From contig NZ_OZ244942.1 in the NCBI RefSeq assembly GCF_965222285.1, positions 2,418,001-2,482,000 on the forward strand: a stretch of 64,000 nucleotides of DNA. Reading direction: 5' to 3'. Positions 52,467-60,291 of this stretch are shown piece after piece. The position numbers and the translations under genes are program-made. The stretch is from Tepidicaulis sp002389665 (lineage in GTDB: Bacteria > Pseudomonadota > Alphaproteobacteria > Parvibaculales > Parvibaculaceae). Below the pieces are notes generated by a model. That model ran no database searches, was not told the origin of the DNA, and saw only the letters and a list, made by a program, of their open reading frames with translations. Within the stretch, counting starts at the first letter, position 1; each line of letters begins with the position of its first letter.

Positions 52467-53624
52467 ATGATCCCTTCCCAGCGGCACCTTTTCGATATTC
52501 CCGCAGACGTCACCTATTTGAACTGCGCCTATATGTCTCCCCTGCCCAAGGCGTCCATCGCCGCGGGGCAAGCGGCCATTGCCGCCAAAGGCCAGCCCTG
52601 GCACCTGACCTCGGATCATTTCTTTTCCGATGCCGAGGCCGTGCGCGCGCTTTTCGCCCAGCTCATCAACACACGGGCGGACAATATCGCCATCGTGCCC
52701 GCCGCCTCCTACGGCATGGCGATTGCCGCCAAGAATCTGCCGCTGGAGCCGGGACAGGAAATTCTGGCGCTGCAGGAGCAGTTCCCCTCCAACGTCTATC
52801 CCTGGATGCGCCTTGCCGAAGAAAAAGGCGGGACGCTCCGTCTGCTCGATCCGCCGGAAAATGCGCCGGACAACATGCCGGGCGCCGATTGGACGCCGCT
52901 CATTCTGGAGGCGATCGGCGACAGGACCGGCATCATCGCCCTGCCCCATTGCCACTGGACCGACGGTGCGCTGATCGACCTCACAGCCATCGGCAAAAAG
53001 GCCCGCGCTCATGGCGCCGCCCTCGTGCTCGATCTGACCCAGTCCGCCGGCGCCCTGCCCTTCGATGCCGAAGCCGTGCAGCCCGACATTATGGTCGCGG
53101 CCAGCTATAAATGGCTGCTCGGGCCTTATTCGCTGGGCGCGGCTTACATCGCGCCGAAATGGCATCAGGGTCGCCCGGTGGAGGAAAACTGGCTGAACCG
53201 CAAAGGCTCGGAAGATTTCGCCCGCCTTGTCGATTACCAGTACGAATACCAGCCGGGCGCGCGCCGCTTCGACATGGGCGAGCGCTCGAGTTTCCATCTC
53301 ATGCCGGTCTTCAAAGCCTCCCTCGAACTGCTTTTAGGCTGGGGCGTTGAAAATATCGCAAGCGCCCTTGCCGCGAAGACAAGTTTTCTTGCCGAAGGCG
53401 CAGCCGAGCTTGGCCTTGAAGCCGCGCCCCTTTCCCGCCGCGCCGGGCACTATCTTGGTCTGCGTTTTCCAGGCGGTATTCCGGGCGATCTTCTCACCCG
53501 CCTGCGCGAACAGAACATTCATGTCTCTGTGCGCGGCACCTCCATGCGCGTGACGCCGCATCTTTATAACGACGAAGAAGACCTTGCCCGCTTGCTTAGC
53601 GCGCTGAAAAAACTGCGCGGCTAA
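52467..53624 (+). CDS. Class V aminotransferase-fold PLP enzyme
   Basis: A 385-residue fold-type I PLP enzyme (aminotransferase class V, near cysteine desulfurase and kynureninase-like groups). The Schiff-base Lys is in MVAASYKWLLGPYSLG. The start YLNCAYMSPLP and the phosphate-binding region VPAASYGMAIAAKNL are typical. No active-site cysteine loop of desulfurases is visible. The substrate cannot be given. The ATG is at 52467, 180 nt from the divergent serC start; it converges on the LysE gene with 3 nt between stops. Confidence 0.85.
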   Translation: MIPSQRHLFDIPADVTYLNCAYMSPLPKASIAAGQAAIAAKGQPWHLTSDHFFSDAEAVRALFAQLINTRADNIAIVPAASYGMAIAAKNLPLEPGQEILALQEQFPSNVYPWMRLAEEKGGTLRLLDPPENAPDNMPGADWTPLILEAIGDRTGIIALPHCHWTDGALIDLTAIGKKARAHGAALVLDLTQSAGALPFDAEAVQPDIMVAASYKWLLGPYSLGAAYIAPKWHQGRPVEENWLNRKGSEDFARLVDYQYEYQPGARRFDMGERSSFHLMPVFKASLELLLGWGVENIASALAAKTSFLAEGAAELGLEAAPLSRRAGHYLGLRFPGGIPGDLLTRLREQNIHVSVRGTSMRVTPHLYNDEEDLARLLSALKKLRG

Positions 53625-53627
53625 ACG

Positions 53628-54239
53628 TCAAAACCCGGCAGGACCGGAGAAAAGCGGCAAAAGCACCGAGATCACCATGGCGCCGGCAAGCACCAAGCGC
53701 AGATAAAACCCGCGCCGTGCCCCGGCCATGAGCGCGCTCAGCCCTTCTCCGAGCGCGAGCCATGCCGAGGTGCATAGCAGCATGAGCCCCATCAGCACCG
53801 CCCCCGTCGCAAAGGCCTGCGGCCCATAAGCCGCGCCCGGCGTAAGAAACGCGGTAAAGCCCGTCATGGTCATGGCATAGATTTTCGGGTTGAGCGGATG
53901 CACCAGAAGCCCCGCCCAGAAAGACGGCGGCTCGGCGGTTTCATCCGCCCCCGGAGCGCCTGCCCGCACGATGCGCACGGCAAGATAAATGATGTAGCAG
54001 ATCCCGGCCACCTGCAGCGCGCGGTAAAGATCGGGCACACTGGCCAGCAAAACACCGAGCCCTGCGCCCATGGCCACCAGCACCGCAAAGCCGCCGCCCC
54101 AAATGCCTGCAAGAAACGGCACGCCGCGTTTGACGCCCGCCCCGGCGCCCGCCGCCATCAAGGCGAGATTTGCCGGGCCCGGCGTTGCAATGGTCACGAA
54201 GCCGAACAGAAACACCCCGATGAAAGCTTGCCAGCTCAT
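53628..54239 (-). CDS. LysE/RhtB family amino acid exporter
   Basis: A 203-residue membrane protein with about five to six helices and the LysE family start: FIGVFLFGFVTIATPGPANLALMAAGAGAGVKRGVPFLAGIWGG. The middle has the WAGLLVHPLNPKIYAMTMTGFTAFL block. Members export amino acids or related metabolites; the substrate is not readable. It is followed (upstream, 68 nt) by the phzF-like gene on the same strand. Confidence 0.9.
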   Translation of the reverse strand: MSWQAFIGVFLFGFVTIATPGPANLALMAAGAGAGVKRGVPFLAGIWGGGFAVLVAMGAGLGVLLASVPDLYRALQVAGICYIIYLAVRIVRAGAPGADETAEPPSFWAGLLVHPLNPKIYAMTMTGFTAFLTPGAAYGPQAFATGAVLMGLMLLCTSAWLALGEGLSALMAGARRGFYLRLVLAGAMVISVLLPLFSGPAGF

Positions 54240-54307
54240 CGCTCACTCCTTCGCGAAGACCTCTTCTCAAGCCGGACGAAACCGCACGCGGCCCGGAGAA
54301 ATCAAAC

Positions 54308-55129
54308 TCAGATATGGATTGTGCCTTGCATGAAATCGGCGCAGGTCCCGGCAAGCTCTACCCGCTCGCCCTTGATGCGCAAATGCACCGTGCCGCCGCG
54401 TTTGGAAATCTGCCGCGCCACCAGGGCGTCCTTGCCGAGCCGTTTCGCCCAGTAAGGTCCGCTGTCGCAATGGGCCGAGCCCGTTACCGGGTCCTCGTTG
54501 ATGCCATGGGCGGGCGCAAAGAAGCGCGAGACATAATCGATGCCGCTGCCTTCCTGGCCGGGCGCGCTGGCAATCAACCCGACATTGAGCGGGCCGCACA
54601 GCCGCGTCAGTTTCAGGACATCGGGGCGCAGCGCCGCCACATCCTCGGCCCGATCGAACAGCGCCATCAGGTTCGTACCCTTCAGAACGCCGAGCGGGCG
54701 CGCGCCGAGCGCCTCGGCCAGCCCTTCGGGCGCGGCAGCCGGTTTCATCGGCCGGGCGGGGAAATCCATTTGCAGGCGTCCGCTTTCTTCCCGCGTGACG
54801 GTGAGCTCGCCGCTGCGGGTCTCAAAGCGCACGTCTTTGAGGCCGGGCGCCAGATGCGTGAAGAGCACATGCGCGCTTGCCAGCGTTGCATGGCCGCAAA
54901 GGTCCACCTCCACGGTCGGCGTGAACCAGCGCAAATGATAGCGCCCGCCTGCCGCATCTGCCCCTTCAGGCGCCGGTACGAAAAAGGCCGTCTCCGCCAG
55001 ATTGTTCTCCGCCGCAATTGCCAGCATCGCCTCTTCCGGCAGCCAGCTTGTCAGCGGCACGATCGCCGCCGGATTGCCCTCGAACGGTTTTTCGGCAAAG
55101 GCATCGACCTGATAAATCGGCAGTTCCAT
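54308..55129 (-). CDS. PhzF family isomerase/epimerase-like protein
   Basis: A 273-residue protein of the diaminopimelate-epimerase-like PhzF fold. Signs are ELPIYQVDAFAEKPFEGNPAAIVPL, the catalytic Glu in AAENNLAETAFFV, the block RWFTPTVEVDLCGHATLASAHVLF, and GINEDPVTGSAHCDSGPYW. The function in most bacteria is unknown. The ATG at 55129 replaces an upstream extension of 23 residues. It is divergent from a MocR regulator across 81 nt, which suggests the regulator controls it. Confidence 0.92.
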   Translation of the reverse strand: MELPIYQVDAFAEKPFEGNPAAIVPLTSWLPEEAMLAIAAENNLAETAFFVPAPEGADAAGGRYHLRWFTPTVEVDLCGHATLASAHVLFTHLAPGLKDVRFETRSGELTVTREESGRLQMDFPARPMKPAAAPEGLAEALGARPLGVLKGTNLMALFDRAEDVAALRPDVLKLTRLCGPLNVGLIASAPGQEGSGIDYVSRFFAPAHGINEDPVTGSAHCDSGPYWAKRLGKDALVARQISKRGGTVHLRIKGERVELAGTCADFMQGTIHI

Positions 55130-55180
55130 GGGAGCCCCCTCTGGGCGGTTGCGTTTCGGTACGGGCAATGTAAGGATCAA

Positions 55181-55194
55181 TTGAAGAGGTTCAA
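55181..55194. promoter_or_regulatory. Inverted repeat in the phzF / mocR intergenic region
   Basis: TTGAA-GAGG-TTCAA is a perfect 5-bp inverted repeat, followed by CAATCAAT and CATTGACA. It is midway between the two divergent starts and is a good candidate operator for the MocR protein. Confidence 0.45.
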
Positions 55195-55210
55195 TCAATA
55201 CATTGACACC

Positions 55211-56659
55211 ATGACAATTCTCTCAGCAGAGCTGCGCGCCGCGCTTTCCGCAGGCACCGGGCCGGAAGCCCCGCTCGCGCCCCGGTATGTGGCGATTGCT
55301 GATGCCATCGAAAAGGCGGTGCAGGAAGGCCGTCTCGCCCCCGGCGAAAAGCTGCCGCCCCAGCGCGCCCTTGCCTATGATCTCGGCGTCACGGTCGGCA
55401 CGGTCAGCCGGGCCTATGACCTTGCCGCCCGGCGGGGGCTTGTGGAAGGCACGGTCGGGCGCGGCACCCATGTGCTTGCCCCCCAGCAGCCGGGCACTTA
55501 CGGGCGGGGCGTCGGCTCGGCGAGCTTCCTGCGCATCGCGCCCGAAACGCCGATCCCGCTGAAAGCCAATCTGCCCGCCCCCATCGGCCAACACGCCGCC
55601 GTTGCCCAGGCCGCCGAGGACGTGCTGCGCCAGAACGCCCTGCGTCTTTCCCTTGCCGATTATTACAGCGCCGATCAGACGGGTGAGGACCGCGAACTTG
55701 CCGCGGGCTGGCTCTCAAACCCGCTCTTCAAAGCGGACCCGCAACAACTCGTCCTGTGCAGCGGCGCCCAGCAGGCGTTGATGACGGCGCTGATGATCGC
55801 AACCGAGCCCGGCGATCTCGTCCTTGGTGAAGCGCTCACCTATCACGTCATTCACACCCAGTGCCGCCTTGCCGGGCGCCGCCTTAAACCGCTCCCCCTC
55901 GATGAAGAAGGCATCGTGCCGGAAGCCTTGGAAGAAGCCTGCCGCAGCCAGCGCCCGCGCGCGCTCTTTCTCGTTGCCACGCTGCAAAACCCGAGCGGCG
56001 CGGTGATGAGCGATAAACGCCGCGCTGAGCTCGCCGCCATTGCGGACGCCCACCAGCTTTATCTCATCGAAGATGCGATCTACACCAAACTCACCCAGCC
56101 CCAGCGCCCGCTTGCCGGCTTCACGCCGGACCATTCGATCCTCGTTTCCAGCCTGTCGAAAACCGTCGCGCCGGGCCTGCGCTACGGCATGGTGCTCTGC
56201 CCGCCGCGCCTGGCCGAGCGCACCCGCGCCGCTCAGCATGCGCTCGCCCAGGGCCTGCCCGCCATCACCATCGCCATGGGCACGCATCTTTTGCGCAACG
56301 GCGAAGCCGCGCGCCTTGCGGGCTTGCAGCAGCAAGAATGCCGTGCCCGCAATGCGCTCGCCCGCGAAACGCTGGGCGCTTATCTCAGACGCCCGCATCC
56401 CGACAGCCCCCATCTTTGGATCGAACTGCCCGAGCCCTGGCAGCGCGAGGGCCATGCTTATGCCTTTGTGGAAGCGGCAAGGGAGCGCGGTGTCGCGCTG
56501 GCCGCCGATGCCGATTTTGCCATTGCCGCCCCGCCGCCCCGCGCGCATATCCGCCTGGCGCTCGGCGCGCCGGAAAGCCGGGCGCTTCTGGAAGAAGGTC
56601 TCGCCCGTATCAAAACTTTGCTGGATGACGGGCCCTTTGCCCGGCGCGATCTGACGTAA
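55211..56659 (+). CDS. MocR/PdxR-like GntR-aminotransferase regulator
   Basis: A 482-residue regulator. An N-terminal GntR winged helix (about 20-95; APRYVAIADAIEKAVQEGRLAPGEKLPPQRALAYDLGVTVGTVSRAYDLAARRGLVEGTVGRGTHV) is fused to an aminotransferase class I domain. The PLP lysine is in SLSKTVAPGLRYG. Such proteins sense PLP or an amino compound and control adjacent genes. The ATG at 55211 starts the GntR domain; the reading frame is open 299 codons further upstream, across phzF, but that is not coding. It is probably the regulator of the divergent phzF gene. Confidence 0.93.
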   Translation: MTILSAELRAALSAGTGPEAPLAPRYVAIADAIEKAVQEGRLAPGEKLPPQRALAYDLGVTVGTVSRAYDLAARRGLVEGTVGRGTHVLAPQQPGTYGRGVGSASFLRIAPETPIPLKANLPAPIGQHAAVAQAAEDVLRQNALRLSLADYYSADQTGEDRELAAGWLSNPLFKADPQQLVLCSGAQQALMTALMIATEPGDLVLGEALTYHVIHTQCRLAGRRLKPLPLDEEGIVPEALEEACRSQRPRALFLVATLQNPSGAVMSDKRRAELAAIADAHQLYLIEDAIYTKLTQPQRPLAGFTPDHSILVSSLSKTVAPGLRYGMVLCPPRLAERTRAAQHALAQGLPAITIAMGTHLLRNGEAARLAGLQQQECRARNALARETLGAYLRRPHPDSPHLWIELPEPWQREGHAYAFVEAARERGVALAADADFAIAAPPPRAHIRLALGAPESRALLEEGLARIKTLLDDGPFARRDLT

Positions 56660-56667
56660 AGCGCGCC

Positions 56668-57480
56668 TCACTCGCCTTGCGAAAACGTAAAGCCGTGATT
56701 GAGCGGTCCGTGCCCGCCGCCGAAGCCGGGGGCAAGGGCAATCGCCTCATGCACATAATCGCGCGCCCGGATAACGGCTTCGGAAAGATCGAGCCCGAAG
56801 GAAAGCCCCGCCGCAATGGCCGAGGCCAGCGTGCAGCCCGTGCCATGGGTGTGGCGCGTGTCGATGCGCGGGCTCGTCATGACTTGAATGGTCTCGCCCG
56901 TCACGAGCACGTCCTGCACCGTCTCGCCCGTGCCGTGGCCGCCTTTAACGAGGACGGCAAGCGCGCCCATTTCCAAAATCGCCTCGCCTGCGCGTTTTTG
57001 TTCTTCCACACTTTCCACTTGAAGGCCGGTCAGCGCGGCAGCTTCGGGCATATTGGGCGTGACGATATCGGCAAAAGGAAAGAGCATTTTTTTCAGCGCA
57101 TCGATGGCGGAAGGTTCCAAAAGCGGGCTGCCGCCTTTCGCCACCATCACCGGATCGACGATGAGCGCGGCGGGCGCATCATAAGCATCGGCTTCTTCGG
57201 CTACCGCTTCGATAACCTCCGCCGTCGCCAGCATCCCGGTCTTGATCGCATCGGCACCGATATCCCCCAGCACCGCCTTCATCTGAGCACGGATAATTTC
57301 CACCGGCACGGGAAAGACATCCTTGACGCCGTGCGTGTCCTGCACGGTCAGCGCCGTGATCGCCGTTGCCGCATAAGCGCCAAGCGCCGTGATGGTCTTG
57401 ATATCGGCCTGAATGCCCGCGCCGCCGCCGCTATCGGACCCGGCCACCGCCAGCACCCGGCCTTTGAATTCATCGTTCAT
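56668..57480 (-). CDS. thiD: Hydroxymethylpyrimidine/phosphomethylpyrimidine kinase ThiD
   Basis: A 270-residue ribokinase-family enzyme that phosphorylates HMP and HMP-P for thiamine synthesis. The signature AGSDSGGGAGIQADIKT is at the N-terminus. VDPVMVAKGG and the ribokinase catalytic motif HTHGTGCTLASAIAA with the base Asp/Cys region are intact. It lies between the mocR gene and a palindromic repeat, and is not linked to other thi genes here, except for thiC 11 kb to the left. Confidence 0.96.
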   Translation of the reverse strand: MNDEFKGRVLAVAGSDSGGGAGIQADIKTITALGAYAATAITALTVQDTHGVKDVFPVPVEIIRAQMKAVLGDIGADAIKTGMLATAEVIEAVAEEADAYDAPAALIVDPVMVAKGGSPLLEPSAIDALKKMLFPFADIVTPNMPEAAALTGLQVESVEEQKRAGEAILEMGALAVLVKGGHGTGETVQDVLVTGETIQVMTSPRIDTRHTHGTGCTLASAIAAGLSFGLDLSEAVIRARDYVHEAIALAPGFGGGHGPLNHGFTFSQGE

Positions 57481-57577
57481 GAATGCCTGCCTGAAACTCT
57501 CTCAGGCAAGAGATAGCGGATTGAGCGGCTATTGCAATGCGCTTTGCCCCTCGTCACCCTCGCGCTCAACCACTCTT

Positions 57578-57672
57578 CGTCATGCCCCGCTTTATGCGGG
57601 GCATCCACGGGCAGCTTGGAAAAGCGGGTCGGTAAACAGCCATGGATGGCCCGGTCAAGCCGGGCCATGACG
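57578..57672. repeat. Alphaproteobacterial palindromic intergenic repeat, copy 2
   Basis: Left arm CGTCATGCCCCGC-tttat-GCGGGGCATCC, right arm ATGGCCCGGTCAAGCCGGGCCATGACGG. Both ends carry CGTCA / TGACG and the sequence ATGGATGG-CC in the middle, as in the copy at 43345 (ATGGATG-CTCGGGTC). It fills most of the gap between glmM and thiD. Confidence 0.8.
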
Positions 57673-57699
57673 GTTTCTGGAAAAAAGCGGAACCCCGCC

Positions 57700-59049
57700 T
57701 CACGCCACCGCCGCATCCTCGATGGCGGTTACGATGTCGTTCACCACGGCCTTGACGAGTTTTTCATCGTCGCCCTCACCCATCACGCGGATCAGCGGCT
57801 CGGTGCCCGATTTGCGGATCACGAGACGGCCCTGGCTTGCCAGCCGCCGCTCGCCCTCGGCGATGGCTTCTTTCACCAGCGCGTTTTCCAAGGGCTCGCA
57901 ATTGCGGTAGCGCACATTGCGCAGGAATTGCGGCAGCGGCTCGAATACGTTGCACAGCTCGCTCATCGGCTTGTCGCCGGCGCGCAGCACGGCAAGCACT
58001 TGAAGCGCCGCGATCAGCCCGTCGCCGGTTGTGGAGAAATCGGAAAGCACGATATGGCCCGACTGCTCACCGCCCAGATTGAAACCGTTCTCGCGCATAT
58101 GCTCGACCACATAGCGGTCGCCCACTTGCGTGCGCGCAAGGTTGAGCCCGAGCCCTTTCAGATACCGTTCCAGCGCCAGGTTCGACATGATCGTCGCCAC
58201 GATGCCGGGCGCGGAAAGCTGGCCTTCCTTGTGCCAGCTCTGCGCCACAAGCCCCATGATCTTGTCGCCGTCGATCACCTCACCGTTTTCATCGCAAATG
58301 ATTACACGGTCCGCGTCCCCGTCGAGCGCGATGCCGATATCCGCGCGCCGCTCGCGCACCAATTGGCCCATGCGCTCCGGCGCGGTCGAGCCGCAGCCGT
58401 CATTGATGTTGAAACCGTTGGGATCGACGCCGAGCGTCACGACTTCCGCGCCAAGTTCCCAAAGCGCCGTAGGCGCCACTTTATAGGCGGCGCCGTTCGC
58501 GCAGTCGATCACGACACGCACGCCTTCGAGGCTCAGCTGTTTGGGGAAGGTGCGCTTGGCAAATTCGATATAGCGCGCCTGGGCATCGTCGATACGCTTT
58601 GCCCGGCCAAGCTCGCGCGGCCCGGCCAGATAATCGTTGATGCCGTTATCCATCATATGCTCGATCTCAAGCTCCACCTCGTCGGAGAGCTTGTAGCCAT
58701 CGGGCCCGAAAAGCTTGATGCCGTTGTCTTCGAAGGAATTATGCGAGGCGGAAATCATCACCCCGAGATCCGCCCGGAGCGAGCGGGTGAGCATCGCCAC
58801 CGCAGGCGTCGGCACCGGGCCGAACTGGAAAACGTCCATGCCCGCCGAGGTGAAACCCGACACCAGCGCCGATTCCAGCATATAGCCCGACAGACGCGTG
58901 TCCTTGCCGATCACCACCCGGTGGCGGTAATCGCCGCGCTTGAATTTACGCCCAGCGGCAAGCCCGACGCGCAGCGCCGTTTCAGCCGTCATCGGCTTTT
59001 CGTTCGCTTTACCGCGGATTCCGTCCGTACCGAAATATTTGCGAGACAT
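57700..59049 (-). CDS. glmM: Phosphoglucosamine mutase GlmM
   Basis: A 449-residue enzyme that converts glucosamine-6-P to glucosamine-1-P for peptidoglycan. It starts MSRKYFGTDGIRG. The active-site serine is in MISASHNSFEDNGIKLFG, the metal site is DGDADRVI, and the C-terminal phosphate loop is RKSGTEPLIRVM. The ATG at 59049 was chosen over a GTG two codons upstream to match the family start. It follows folP by 118 nt on the same strand. Confidence 0.97.
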   Translation of the reverse strand: MSRKYFGTDGIRGKANEKPMTAETALRVGLAAGRKFKRGDYRHRVVIGKDTRLSGYMLESALVSGFTSAGMDVFQFGPVPTPAVAMLTRSLRADLGVMISASHNSFEDNGIKLFGPDGYKLSDEVELEIEHMMDNGINDYLAGPRELGRAKRIDDAQARYIEFAKRTFPKQLSLEGVRVVIDCANGAAYKVAPTALWELGAEVVTLGVDPNGFNINDGCGSTAPERMGQLVRERRADIGIALDGDADRVIICDENGEVIDGDKIMGLVAQSWHKEGQLSAPGIVATIMSNLALERYLKGLGLNLARTQVGDRYVVEHMRENGFNLGGEQSGHIVLSDFSTTGDGLIAALQVLAVLRAGDKPMSELCNVFEPLPQFLRNVRYRNCEPLENALVKEAIAEGERRLASQGRLVIRKSGTEPLIRVMGEGDDEKLVKAVVNDIVTAIEDAAVA

Positions 59050-59167
59050 CCCCACTCAACTCGTTCTTTACAATTTCCCCCCGGGCCTGCTGCCGCCGGC
59101 CGATTTGCGCGCCAGTATAACGGCGCAGGTCTGAGCGCACACTTAACGTTTTATTGCTGAATATGTC

Positions 59168-60010
59168 TCAATCCGCCTCATTTTTGGCTGATTCCAACGC
59201 GTTTTGCACCAAAAGACCATCTTTGAGCGCACCCGCGTCATGGGTGCGGATGTAATCGGCCCCGGCGCGGGCTGCATAAAGCTCGGCGGCGAGGCTCGCC
59301 GGGCCCGCCTCGCCCACAGCCCGCCCCGTCATGGCTCTCAGGAATGATTTCCGCGAAACGGAGATAAGCACCGGCAGGCCGAAGCGCTCTTTGAGCCGCC
59401 CCACCATGGCGAGCGCCCTTATGGAGGGCTCCGGCTGATTGCCGAGGAAAAACCCCATACCGGGATCAAGTATGAGCTGGCCGCGCGCCACCCCGCCCGC
59501 TTCCAGCGCCTTAAGCCGCGCCTCGAAGAAACGGGAGATGTGATCGAGAATATCGCCCTCGGGCGCTGCTTCCCGCGTCGCTTTGCTTTTCACCTGGCCC
59601 TTTGCCTGGATCGCATGCATGAGAATGAGCCTCGCTTTCGAGGCGGCAAGCTCGGGATAAATCGCCTCATGGGCAAAGCCGTGAATATCGTTGAGAAAGG
59701 CCGCGCCCTTCGACAGCGCGAAAAGCTGCACCTTCGGGTGGAACGTATCAACGGAAAGCGCCGCCCCCGCCGCCGATAGTGCTTCCATGACCGGCTCCAG
59801 GCGGCGGATTTCTTCCTCCGGCGAAACATCGCCCGCATCGGGATGGCTGGAGGCCGCGCCGAGATCAAGAATATCCGCCCCCGCCGCCATCAGCGCGCGC
59901 CCATGGGCGATGGCCTTTTCCGGGTCGAGAAACTTGCCCCCGTCCGAAAAAGAATCCGCTGTGATGTTGACGATGCCCAATATCCCCGGGCGCTGTACTG
60001 CCTTGCTCAT
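59168..60010 (-). CDS. folP: Dihydropteroate synthase FolP
   Basis: A 280-residue TIM-barrel enzyme that joins p-aminobenzoate to the pterin in folate synthesis, the sulfonamide target. Signatures: LGIVNITADSFSDGGKF (site 1), ADILDLGAASSHPDA (site 2), DTFHPKV, HDIHGF-type NDIHGFAH, and SVSRKSF. GAASSHPDA replaces the common GGESTRPG, a divergent pterin loop. The ATG at 60010 is 38 nt from an 8.5-copy hexanucleotide repeat on its upstream side. It lies between ftsH and glmM as in many relatives. Confidence 0.93.
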   Translation of the reverse strand: MSKAVQRPGILGIVNITADSFSDGGKFLDPEKAIAHGRALMAAGADILDLGAASSHPDAGDVSPEEEIRRLEPVMEALSAAGAALSVDTFHPKVQLFALSKGAAFLNDIHGFAHEAIYPELAASKARLILMHAIQAKGQVKSKATREAAPEGDILDHISRFFEARLKALEAGGVARGQLILDPGMGFFLGNQPEPSIRALAMVGRLKERFGLPVLISVSRKSFLRAMTGRAVGEAGPASLAAELYAARAGADYIRTHDAGALKDGLLVQNALESAKNEAD

Positions 60011-60048
60011 GCAAAGGACCTAGCACGGCTCCTGATACAGCGCCATAT

Positions 60049-60099
60049 GGCTGAGGCTGAGGCTGAGGCTGAGGCTGAGGCTGAGGCTGAGGCTGAGGC
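60049..60099. repeat. Hexanucleotide tandem repeat (GGCTGA) x 8.5
   Basis: Eight perfect copies of GGCTGA plus a partial ggc, without a single mismatch. It sits 39 bp upstream of the folP start on the minus strand (read there as TCAGCC). Unit length is 6, so copy change keeps any reading frame but would alter promoter or leader spacing. Confidence 0.95.
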
Positions 60100-60101
60100 C
60101 G

Positions 60102-60213
60102 CCCCCTCACCCAACCCTCTCCCCCAGGGGAGAGGGCTTTAGCAAATCCCCTCGCCCCCTTTAGGGGGAGAGGGAGGGGCCCATCGCGCCAAGCGATGGG
60201 AGGGTGAGGGGGG
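60102..60213. repeat. Palindromic intergenic element of the CCCTCTCCCC type
   Basis: Outer arms CCCCCTCACCC / GGGTGAGGGGG enclose three perfect hairpins: CCCTCTCCCC/GGGGAGAGGG (60115-60136), CCCCC/GGGGG (60155-60168) and CCCATCGC/GCGATGGG (60180-60200). Similar elements are scattered in many proteobacterial genomes. It separates ftsH from the hexanucleotide repeat. Confidence 0.8.
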
Positions 60214-60235
60214 CCGTCACAATTAAAGGGGGGCC

Positions 60236-60272
60236 CCCAAAACAAAAAGGCGGCGCCGAAGCACCGCCTTTC
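60236..60272 (-). terminator. ftsH terminator
   Basis: Stem AAAGGCGG / CCGCCTTT with a 10-nt loop, followed on the minus strand by TTGTTTTG, about 20 nt after the ftsH stop. Confidence 0.82.
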
Positions 60273-60291
60273 TAAATCCCACCTAAAGGTT

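Noticed and set aside
54314..55210. A 299-codon N-terminal extension of the MocR gene
   Set aside because: It is antisense to the well-supported phzF-like gene; the GntR domain begins right at the ATG at 55211.
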